The notes under the pieces are model-generated. The model was not told the DNA's origin. It was given only the letters and a program-made list of their open reading frames with translations, and ran no database searches. Positions 46,445 to 53,438 of a stretch of DNA of 53,438 bases are shown here, piece after piece. The DNA comes from Parendozoicomonas sp. Alg238-R29 (GTDB lineage Bacteria; Pseudomonadota; Gammaproteobacteria; Pseudomonadales; Endozoicomonadaceae). Location of the stretch: the NCBI RefSeq assembly GCF_947331445.1, contig NZ_CAMZOG010000026.1, forward strand, positions 1 to 53,438. Direction: 5' to 3'. How positions within the stretch are numbered: the first letter of the stretch is position 1; every line of letters begins with the position of its first letter. The position numbers were made by a program, and so were the translations under genes.

Positions 46445-46788
46445 GAGCGGAACGGGTTCGCCCACCCTTTCTGGCAGCTTGTTCTATCGGAGAAAAGCCA
46501 CTGTTGTTCCTTAATGTGGTTTTCCATATCGCCCCGCAGACAATATCGTCTGTCGTATAACCACTTTGCAGAGCCTGGCAGCGTGGAAAACGAGTGATGA
46601 GAGGATTGCAATCTGTCATGGGTGATTTGGTCGTTATGTTTGGCGTAAGCAACTGAACAATAACAAAAAACCATCTCGCCTTTCTTATTTTGGTGAAATA
46701 TTCGGGCTAGTACCAAAGAGCTTTTTGTCTAAAATATCTGGTTGTTGGGTTACGCCACTTCGTGACTAACCCGATCTACCAATTGAAG
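46445..46788. other. Gap between the retropepsin-like gene and epd
   Basis: About 340 bases. Right after the epd stop (minus strand) a hairpin GGGTTA-GTCAC-GAA-GTGGC-G-TAACCC occupies 46747-46772 without a strong T-run, a weak terminator candidate. A minus frame at 46380-46652 has plausible composition in its second half but overlaps the next gene and shows no known domain. Confidence 0.35.
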
Positions 46789-47805
46789 TTACTTGTTCAA
46801 CCATTCGCAGGAAACATCTAACATTCTGTTGGCAAACCCCCACTCGTTATCGAACCAGCAGAGCATCTTCACCATTCGCCCTCCGATAACTCGTGTCTGG
46901 GTGCCATCAACAATGCCTGAGCGTTTGTCGTGGTTAAAATCTACGGAAGCGTGAGGGTCGTTACTGTAACCAAGTATTCCTTTCAAACGCCCACTCTCTG
47001 ACGCTTCCTGCATCAAACTGTTGATGTCGTATTCCGTGACGTCCTCCTTCAGATTGACAGTCAGATCCATAGCCGAAACATTTATGGTTGGAACACGCAT
47101 GGAAAGCGCTTTGAAACACCCTTCCACTTGTGGCAGTAAGCGGTCGATACCTTTAGCCAATCCAGTATCAATAGGGATAATGGAGTGCAGGGCACTACGG
47201 GTTAGACGAAGATCACTTTGGTGATAAGCATCAATCACTGGTTGATCATTCATAGCTGAATGAATGGTGGTAATTGTGCCCTCACTGATGCCCCACTGCT
47301 CATCCAGAAGCTTAAGCACTGGCACAATACAGTTGGTCGTACAGGATGCATTGGAAACTATCTGTTGATCGCTTCTGAGCAGTTCTTCATTGATACCGTA
47401 AACAATGGTAGCATCTACATCTGGCTGCGCAGGTTGGGAGAACAACAGTTTCGGTGTTCCGCTTTCAAGGTGTAGCTCTGCGGTTTCACGATCTTTAAAG
47501 GAACCGGAACATTCTAACAACAGGTCAACTTCCTGTTCTTTCCAGGAAAGTTTTTGCGGGTCACTTTCCCGAAGAATGCGAATACAATCATTATTAATAA
47601 TCAGCTCATCTTCGGAATGGCTCACTTCACCCGGGAAACGCCCGTGGGTTGTGTCGTACTGGGTGAGGTAAGCAATAGTTTTGGTATCTGCCAATTCATT
47701 GATAGCTACAACTTGAAGCTGATCCCGATACCCATTCTCGTACAATGCCCGCAAGACGCACTGCCCGATACGACCAAAGCCGTTAATCGCAATCCTGTAA
47801 GCCAT
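46789..47805 (-). CDS. epd: Erythrose-4-phosphate dehydrogenase
   Basis: A 338-residue member of the GAPDH family: NAD motif INGFGRIGQCVLRAL, catalytic cysteine in SNASCTTNCIVPV, and C-terminal WFDNEWGFANRML. ASVDFNHDKRS (Epd-type, where GAPDH has a shorter S-x-D-F segment) and the position upstream of pgk-fba support Epd over glycolytic GAPDH. It makes 4-phosphoerythronate for pyridoxal phosphate synthesis. tkt lies upstream, separated by an inserted gene on the other strand. Confidence 0.9.
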   Translation of the reverse strand: MAYRIAINGFGRIGQCVLRALYENGYRDQLQVVAINELADTKTIAYLTQYDTTHGRFPGEVSHSEDELIINNDCIRILRESDPQKLSWKEQEVDLLLECSGSFKDRETAELHLESGTPKLLFSQPAQPDVDATIVYGINEELLRSDQQIVSNASCTTNCIVPVLKLLDEQWGISEGTITTIHSAMNDQPVIDAYHQSDLRLTRSALHSIIPIDTGLAKGIDRLLPQVEGCFKALSMRVPTINVSAMDLTVNLKEDVTEYDINSLMQEASESGRLKGILGYSNDPHASVDFNHDKRSGIVDGTQTRVIGGRMVKMLCWFDNEWGFANRMLDVSCEWLNK

Positions 47806-48008
47806 GGTTTGCCATGTTCTATGTGTTTATTTGATTGTTAGCAATAGTACCCTGAGCAGCCACCGACAAACATATAGTACTAACAATAATTAGTAGCACC
47901 CCGTGCCCTGCCTTTTGATTAGCCCACCTAACTAAATGGGAACTTTTTATCGTCTCATCACTCCAATGACCAGCGATGTTATTTATACCAGCAGGGAAAG
48001 AGAATATT

Positions 48009-48995
48009 ATGGAATGGTTATGGAACATGGCAGGTTGGCGGAGCTATTCACATCACCCTCAGCAATCACCACAGGCGCTAGAAAAAGGAGCAGCTTACGG
48101 GAAAAGTGTTCAAGCCACAGAAGCAGACAGCTCACGAAGAGTATACTCAGACCTCCCTGGACGGCTTGAAGGGCAGAATACAGCCAGAAATCCACAAAAA
48201 ACAGCAGTTTCTGCCAGCATAGCCTCTCCTCCTCATGGGCAAGTCACTATTGATCTACAGAAGGCACGTGAGCTCTGGAAAAACCAATTTGAGAGTATTT
48301 TTAGTGCTATTAAGGAGAGTAACAAGAGTTTGGAACGTATGTGCAGCGCTCTTCTTTCCAAGAAGATTATTTCACGCCAAGATTTTACTGAATACACAAA
48401 AACAGGAACTGATATCACTAGGCGGGACTACACAACGAGATTATTAGTACTGTTCAGCACACGGTACGATAATTCAAACGTGTGGATGGCTTTTCTTCAG
48501 GCACTATCCCTGACTGGTGAATCTGGAAAAACTGTGGTGAATGATATAGCCACACAACTGGGCATACCACTTCCCACCCTGACACCAGAAGACGACCTGG
48601 TAGCCGAAGGACTGGACATTGTATCGTCTTACCAAGTCCCCCTTGCAGAGAGCATAGCCACCTGCAGTGTATCGGAGTGTGCGACAAACCGATGTTCTGA
48701 GATTATCGAGTGTCTGCAACTGAATGGTGACATTCTTGCCTGTGTTGCCAGAGAAATGGTAAAGGCGCATTTTATCGATGAGAATGATATCGAAACGGCT
48801 GCTTACACAGCAGCCTCAGGAGGAATCAACCAAGCCTTAATGTTGTGGACTAAAGCCCAAAACAGTATTACCACTCTGCAGAACATGGCCGTTTTTCTGA
48901 AAGCCCTTAATGCGACCGGCAACATTTCATGCCAGGCGTTAGCACGGCTTATAGCCCAAGACACCGGTATGAGTACCAGCGCATACTTGCCGTAA
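48009..48995 (+). CDS. Protein with two tandem CARD-like (death-fold) domains
   Basis: A protein of 328 residues, start supported by AAGAGA before the ATG. Residues 1-80 are low-complexity. Residues 96-185 look like a CARD: a helix ending LERMCSALL, then SKKIISRQDFTEY, a TRRDYTTRLLVLF helix and WMAFLQALSLTG. Residues 230-318 repeat the pattern (AREMVKAHFIDENDIE, ALMLWTKA, MAVFLKALNATG), with FLQAL/FLKAL-x-x-T-G in register. CARDs mediate caspase and inflammasome assembly in animals. No signal peptide or membrane segment. The gene is inserted against the direction of tkt and epd. A generic helical repeat is the alternative. Confidence 0.55.
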   Translation: MEWLWNMAGWRSYSHHPQQSPQALEKGAAYGKSVQATEADSSRRVYSDLPGRLEGQNTARNPQKTAVSASIASPPHGQVTIDLQKARELWKNQFESIFSAIKESNKSLERMCSALLSKKIISRQDFTEYTKTGTDITRRDYTTRLLVLFSTRYDNSNVWMAFLQALSLTGESGKTVVNDIATQLGIPLPTLTPEDDLVAEGLDIVSSYQVPLAESIATCSVSECATNRCSEIIECLQLNGDILACVAREMVKAHFIDENDIETAAYTAASGGINQALMLWTKAQNSITTLQNMAVFLKALNATGNISCQALARLIAQDTGMSTSAYLP

Positions 48996-49027
48996 TAAAA
49001 AAGCACCCGCAAAATGCGGGCGCTTTG
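48996..49027 (-). terminator. Rho-independent terminator of tkt
   Basis: On the minus strand, 33 bases after the tkt stop, a 12-bp stem (AAAGCGCCCGCA / TGCGGGTGCTTT, one G-U pair) is followed by TTTTTTATT. It also abuts the end of the converging CARD-like gene. Confidence 0.85.
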
Positions 49028-49059
49028 AGTTGGAATCGGATTGCTAAGCGGATCTGAAG

Positions 49060-51066
49060 TTAGTCCAGATCTTCCAGCATATCTTCAGCAACAGTCAGCA
49101 CATTTTCGACAGTAAAGCCGAATTCACGAAACAGGTCAGCAGCCGGTGCAGATTCACCGAAAGTGGTCATACCGATGATGCGTCCGTCCAGCCCAACATA
49201 CTTGTACCAGAAGTCTGCGGCAGCCGCTTCGATAGCGATACGGGAGCCAACTTCAACAGGCAGAACGCTCTGACGGTAAGCAGCATCCTGTGCATCAAAC
49301 ACTTCTGTAGAAGGCATAGATACAACACGCACCTTCTTGCCTTTAGCAGCCAGCGCTTCGTAAGCGTTCACAGCCAGCTCAACTTCGGAGCCGGTGGCGA
49401 TAATGATCAGTTCTGGTTCACCAGCACTGTCTTTAAGGACATAACCACCACGCTCAACATTAGCCAGCTGCTCATCGTTACGATCAATGCAGGGCAGCCC
49501 CTGACGAGAGAAAACCAGTGCACTTGGGCCGGTCTTGTTCTCAACAGCATGCTTCCAGGCCACTGCAGATTCTACGGTGTCACATGGGCGCCAAGTGTTC
49601 AGGTTAGGAGTCGCACGCATACTCGCCAGCTGTTCAATTGGCTGGTGAGTCGGGCCATCTTCACCCAAGCCGATGGAGTCGTGGGTGTAAACCTGAATCT
49701 GGCGAATCTTCATCAGTGCCGCCATACGCAAAGCATTACAGGCGTATTCCATGAATACCAGGAAGGTAGCGCCGTAAGGAATAAAGCCACCGTGCAGCGC
49801 CATGCCGTTCATCATGGCAGTCATACCAAACTCACGCACACCGTAGTGCATGTAGTTGCCGCTGGCATCTTCACCGGTGATGGACTTGCAGCCATTCCAG
49901 ATTGTCAGGTTGGAGCCCGCCAGGTCAGCGGAACCACCCAGGAATTCTGGCAGCATTGGACCAAAAGCGTTCAGAGTATTCTGAGAAGCTTTTCGGCTGG
50001 CAACCTTGGCACCTTCGGCCTGACAGCTACGGATATATTCGGCAGCGCGATCAGAGAAGTCTGCTGGCAGTTCTCCAGAAACGCGGCGTTCGAACTCGGC
50101 CGCCAGCTCAGGGTGTTGGGCTTTGTAAGCTTCAAAGCGGGTGTTCCATTCAGATTCGGCAGCAGCACCTTTTTCACGGCAGTCCCACTCCTTATAAATA
50201 TCTTCGGGAATTTCAAAAGGGCCATGTTTCCAACCCAGCTGCTCACGGGTCAAGGCGATTTCATCATCACCCAGAGGAGCGCCGTGGCAATCTTCTTTGC
50301 CACTCTTATTTGGGGAACCAAAACCAATAACGGTTTTGCAACAAACCAGTGTTGGCTTGTCTGTGTTGCGTTTGGCCTGAGCGATAGCTGCAATCAGGGC
50401 TTCAGGGTCGTGGCCATCAACAGCAGGAATCACTTCCCAACCGTAGGATTCAAAACGCTTCACGGTGTCGTCGGTGAACCAACCTTCCACTTCACCGTCG
50501 ATAGAAATGCCATTGTCATCGTAGAAGGCAACCAGCTTGCCCAGGCCCAGAGTACCAGCCAGAGAACAAACTTCATGGGAAATACCTTCCATCATGCAGC
50601 CATCGCCGAGGAACACGTAGGTATTGTGATCAACGATGTCATGACCAGGGCGGTTGAACTGAGCAGCCAGAACTTTTTCAGAGGCCGCCATACCAACAGC
50701 ATTGGCAACACCCTGACCCAACGGGCCAGTAGTGGTTTCGATACCAGGTGCATAACCATACTCTGGGTGGCCAGCAGTCTTGGAGTTCAGCTGACGGAAG
50801 TTCTGCAGATCTTCAATATTCAGGTCGTAGCCTGTGAGATGCAGCAGGGAGTACAGAAGCATGGAGCCGTGACCATTGGACAGCACAAAGCGGTCACGGT
50901 CGGCCCACTCAGGGTTGTTTGGGTTGTGCTTGAGAGTGTCTCTCCACAGCACTTCGGCAATGTCAGCCATGCCCATGGGGGCACCGGGGTGGCCTGATTT
51001 GGCCTTTTGGACGGCATCCATGCTCAGGGCACGGATAGCGTTTGCACATTCGCGGCGGGTAGTCAT
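49060..51066 (-). CDS. tkt: Transketolase
   Basis: A 668-residue thiamine-diphosphate enzyme of the pentose phosphate pathway. It starts [23 protein letters not shown], matching E. coli TktA, so ATG 51066 is preferred although the frame is open to 51174. [15 protein letters not shown], the cofactor motif [22 protein letters not shown], and [13 protein letters not shown] with [15 protein letters not shown] are present. It heads the tkt-epd-pgk-fba neighbourhood. Confidence 0.97.
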   Translation of the reverse strand: MTTRRECANAIRALSMDAVQKAKSGHPGAPMGMADIAEVLWRDTLKHNPNNPEWADRDRFVLSNGHGSMLLYSLLHLTGYDLNIEDLQNFRQLNSKTAGHPEYGYAPGIETTTGPLGQGVANAVGMAASEKVLAAQFNRPGHDIVDHNTYVFLGDGCMMEGISHEVCSLAGTLGLGKLVAFYDDNGISIDGEVEGWFTDDTVKRFESYGWEVIPAVDGHDPEALIAAIAQAKRNTDKPTLVCCKTVIGFGSPNKSGKEDCHGAPLGDDEIALTREQLGWKHGPFEIPEDIYKEWDCREKGAAAESEWNTRFEAYKAQHPELAAEFERRVSGELPADFSDRAAEYIRSCQAEGAKVASRKASQNTLNAFGPMLPEFLGGSADLAGSNLTIWNGCKSITGEDASGNYMHYGVREFGMTAMMNGMALHGGFIPYGATFLVFMEYACNALRMAALMKIRQIQVYTHDSIGLGEDGPTHQPIEQLASMRATPNLNTWRPCDTVESAVAWKHAVENKTGPSALVFSRQGLPCIDRNDEQLANVERGGYVLKDSAGEPELIIIATGSEVELAVNAYEALAAKGKKVRVVSMPSTEVFDAQDAAYRQSVLPVEVGSRIAIEAAAADFWYKYVGLDGRIIGMTTFGESAPAADLFREFGFTVENVLTVAEDMLEDLD

Positions 51067-51183
51067 CGAACCAGTGGCTCCACTTGAGAAAGTATTACGA
51101 GGGTAGGCCGGAAAATCCGGTATTCTAAATGCTGAGAGCAAAAACGTGAACCAAATAGGTACTTTTCTATACAAGCCTTCAGG

Positions 51184-53250
51184 TTACCGCCCCTTCTCCT
51201 TTCTGGAAAAGCACCACTTCACGCCACTGGTGGCTAACTTCAGCACCCCCCGAGCCCCGACCTGAACAAAAGGAACCAGACTGGGGATGATATAGATAGC
51301 CGTCCATGCTGTGGCCAGCTTTCCTACAAAACCGGCCCACATAGGATCGAAACCGGTGATCATTCCTTCAACCTCTGCTTCCGTACCGCTACCAATAGCG
51401 GTGCAGTTCGTTGTATTACCGGTTGAATCTATGGTCGCGTTAGCAAGGCTGGTTGTGATGTACACCTCCACGGGTCTTTGAAAAACCCATAGTGTGACCC
51501 ATAAAGCTGTCATGCCTCCATAAATCAGAGCATGAGTGGTGTACCCTGCATTGCGTTTAACAATTAACCCGTCAACAATATCAGCAATTCCTGCGCTCAG
51601 AGGAATATCAGAATCAACCCAGGTAATATCTTCCTCATTTTCTGACTTGCGTAGCAGATGTTTAATAAACATCTGATCGTCCCGAGGCAGTCTCTGAGTT
51701 TTTGTAAAAAACTGATAAGCCTCCCAATTCGCTAAAGCGCAGGTTTCACTATCCAGAAACAGGCAATCATCGACTTTACACACATGGCACGAAGCTCGAT
51801 AAATGAGCTGACTTCCCAGCCTATCCAAGATTGTTTTAAGAAATGTATTCATAAAAACAGGGCCAAGATAGATAGCGGCGATCAATATATGGGGAAGGTA
51901 ATGCTGGCCGTTAACCTGATAGGTTACAACCTCTCCGGTCAAGGTTTCTCCCTTTTCACAAGTCTCCAGTGCTACCACGATGATGGCTGTCACACTGTCA
52001 CCAGGAATGCGATAGAGAAGATAAGCAGTTCCGGTATAAGCTCCCCAGGCAAGAACTGTATTGATATAACTGGAAACCTGAGTCAGGCTCCGGCCCAGCT
52101 TCATCATCGTCTCTTTGCCAGCTCGACTTTCGAGTATCTCCTTGGGATTAATGCCATTACGTTTCAGCACTCCATTAAGGATTTCCATCATCACCCCTTT
52201 GTGAGCTCCGGAACGCGACATGAAATCCTTAAGCAGTGAAATGCTCATGTCGTCTTCAGGTTTCACAACACCTGTCAGCAGTTGCACCTCCTGAGGCAAA
52301 TCAATACTGGTCTGCTCATCAGCAGGCTTTCGCTCCTCTTCATGGGATACCGTTCGCTCAAATGGCGACAGAGATCTATAACCTTCATCCAGTAATGTGA
52401 TGCCATCTAGTTCTTTCGTAATCTGTTGGAGTGAATGGTTTTCCTGTGGCAACGTCTGTGTTGTATTGATCAGCTCAGTGTTTACAGCAGCTGTTACAGG
52501 AGTGATAGACAGTGCCTCCATACTACGAATAAACCCCGCATCCACATCCGAATTTTTAGCCGTCATAACCAATGCTTCCGCTTCTTGCACAAGGTCATTG
52601 ACCTGAGGAGCAGTTTTTATTAAACGCTGCCTGAGTCGACCAAATTCAAAAGATCCTGACGGGCTCGGAAAAACCGGCCGTTTTTGAGCCTCCGATGGGC
52701 TTTCCGGTTTCGAAGGTATCACCTGACTCCCGGAAACATCAGCAAGGTCTGGCTTCTCTTGAGTCTTCAATGTGCTTTCTGGTTTTAAAGATTCCATCTG
52801 ATTCCCAAAAACATCAGAAACACCTGACTTATCTCGGGTTGTTGGTGATGTTTGTGGATCAGAAGATATATATCCGGAATCCGTTCTTTTTACGCAAGAA
52901 GGGTCAAAAAAACCTCCAGATGAATGTGGGGATAAAAAGTTAGGCCCACACTTTCGCAGTTGCCTTGCGTTTCGCTTGGTCAAGGCACCCTTTGATACGG
53001 CTCCGTTTGTAACAAAATTGGCTTTGGCTACAAACGCCAAACCAACTGATGGCAAGTGCATATCCGACTCAACCAGAGTCCCTCCCAACATGCTATCCGC
53101 CCACTGATATCCCGCATTACTGGCCAAACCATAGAACTTGGGAAAAGAAACAGCCCTCTCCAAAATGCCAGAAATAGCTGGAGAGGAAAAAGCGACCAGC
53201 GTTACCATGAATCTGGGCAAATAACATATCGCCTTGCAGCTCTGCTTCAA
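51184..53250 (-). CDS. Multi-spanning membrane protein with N-terminal repeats, function unknown
   Basis: A protein of 688 residues from a TTG, or from ATG 53208. The N-terminus may be a signal peptide or anchor (FMVTLVAFSSPAISG). Residues 140-189 contain two copies of a 25-residue Ser/Pro/Glu/Lys-rich repeat (D-V-x-G-x-Q-x-x-x-x-K-P-E-S core). Residues 200-390 are polar and helical. At least four membrane segments follow (about 393-413, 450-472, 572-590, 640-663), with a Cys-rich loop near 487-505 and a basic C-terminus. No family was recognised. The arrangement resembles effector or inclusion-membrane proteins of intracellular bacteria, but this is only analogy. Confidence 0.6.
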   Translation of the reverse strand: MKQSCKAICYLPRFMVTLVAFSSPAISGILERAVSFPKFYGLASNAGYQWADSMLGGTLVESDMHLPSVGLAFVAKANFVTNGAVSKGALTKRNARQLRKCGPNFLSPHSSGGFFDPSCVKRTDSGYISSDPQTSPTTRDKSGVSDVFGNQMESLKPESTLKTQEKPDLADVSGSQVIPSKPESPSEAQKRPVFPSPSGSFEFGRLRQRLIKTAPQVNDLVQEAEALVMTAKNSDVDAGFIRSMEALSITPVTAAVNTELINTTQTLPQENHSLQQITKELDGITLLDEGYRSLSPFERTVSHEEERKPADEQTSIDLPQEVQLLTGVVKPEDDMSISLLKDFMSRSGAHKGVMMEILNGVLKRNGINPKEILESRAGKETMMKLGRSLTQVSSYINTVLAWGAYTGTAYLLYRIPGDSVTAIIVVALETCEKGETLTGEVVTYQVNGQHYLPHILIAAIYLGPVFMNTFLKTILDRLGSQLIYRASCHVCKVDDCLFLDSETCALANWEAYQFFTKTQRLPRDDQMFIKHLLRKSENEEDITWVDSDIPLSAGIADIVDGLIVKRNAGYTTHALIYGGMTALWVTLWVFQRPVEVYITTSLANATIDSTGNTTNCTAIGSGTEAEVEGMITGFDPMWAGFVGKLATAWTAIYIIPSLVPFVQVGARGVLKLATSGVKWCFSRKEKGR

Positions 53251-53265
53251 ACTGTCAGGCCCCCT

Positions 53266-53308
53266 AACGCAAAAACACGACCAAAGCAGTTTAGCTTCTG
53301 GTCGTGTT
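53266..53308 (-). terminator. Strong Rho-independent terminator of the gene at the right edge
   Basis: On the minus strand AACACGACCA...TGGTCGTGTT (53308-53274), extended by an inner GAAGC/GCTT pairing, is followed by TTTTTGCG. It ends transcripts coming from beyond 53339 and precedes the membrane-protein gene. Confidence 0.85.
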
Positions 53309-53338
53309 CTCTACGAAAGGGATTCCGGGAAAAGGGGA

Positions 53339-53438
53339 TTAACCCTGATACTTCTCAGCCGTCAGACATACAATTTCAACGACCACATCAATACTCTTTA
53401 ATACTCTTTAATACTCTTTAATACTCTTTAATACTCTT
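53339..53438 (-). pseudogene. 3' end of a minus-strand frame running into a tandem repeat
   Basis: Upstream of the terminator a minus frame ends IDVVVEIVCLTAEKYQG with TAA at 53339-53341. Going upstream it enters a 10-bp repeat tract, where a TAA closes the same frame after two units. Because the unit is not a multiple of three, the tract may have shifted the frame of a real gene. Alternatively the frame is a chance stretch. Confidence 0.3.
53391..53438. repeat. 10-bp tandem repeat, at least 4.8 copies
   Basis: ATACTCTTTA is repeated without mismatch from 53391 to the window edge. The array may continue beyond it. Confidence 0.97.

Noticed and set aside
46380-46652. 90-codon minus frame overlapping the retropepsin-like gene start
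   Set aside because: Composition from about 46619 is tolerable, but it overlaps a better-supported gene in another frame and shows no known domain.

Overview
The window looks like a chromosome segment of a host-associated marine gammaproteobacterium, most plausibly Endozoicomonas or a close relative (inference). Housekeeping genes are gammaproteobacterial in type and order: tkt, epd, pgk and fba; serA divergent from a D-2-hydroxyglutarate dehydrogenase; and a pst operon with the long PstA and PstC forms. Between them lie visibly AT-richer single genes encoding eukaryote-like or effector-like proteins. No rRNA, tRNA, CRISPR array, complete insertion sequence or prophage was seen.

Layout. 1-2667 holds a decaying SET-domain gene with about seven degenerate repeats of 90-100 residues, followed by about 500 bases without a recognisable gene. 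3171-9031 (minus) is pstC-pstA-pstB-phoU behind a Pho box. A DeoR-type relic and a glutathione transferase follow. 10175-13294 (minus) is a secreted zinc phospholipase C, a PpiC-type foldase and a small membrane-anchored protein. 13436-15458 (plus) holds an orphan protein and a Josephin-like cysteine protease. 15511-16603 (minus) is pstS with its own Pho box. 16700-24907 covers a TRAP transporter, a thioesterase, a FAH-family hydrolase, a secreted histidine acid phosphatase, small acidic proteins and the serA/D-2-HG dehydrogenase pair. 24939-29284 holds a YHS protein, endonuclease IV, a CX5R phosphatase, an SDR and a DUF523/DUF1722 protein.

29539-31514 is tryptophanase with a recognisable TnaC leader peptide and a hairpin between leader and gene. 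31485-37020 (minus) is a fermentation unit: a YheO/DauR-type regulator, then pta, then pflB, with an FNR-type site correctly spaced from a -10 box in front of the regulator. 37247-41925 holds yigZ, a secreted lipase translationally coupled to a DUF4785-like gene, a frameshifted PAAR gene, and a proline-rich protein carrying PPxY and SH3-ligand motifs plus two C-terminal repeats. 41938-51066 returns to core genes, with a two-copy CARD-like protein inserted on the opposite strand between epd and tkt. 51184-53250 is an unrecognised multi-spanning membrane protein. The right edge has a terminator, the 3' end of another minus-strand frame and a 10-bp tandem repeat.

How the genes fit together. Phosphate uptake (two Pho boxes), anaerobic pyruvate dissimilation (pflB, pta) and indole production (tnaA) suggest life in low-oxygen, phosphate-variable host tissue. 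The scattered SET, Josephin-like, CARD-like, PPxY/SH3-ligand, phosphatase, phospholipase and phytase-like genes suggest a repertoire aimed at host cells. The strongest new observations are the tnaC leader, the FNR-type promoter for the regulator-pta-pflB unit, the Josephin-like protease, the tandem CARD-like protein and the broken PAAR gene beside the PPxY protein.
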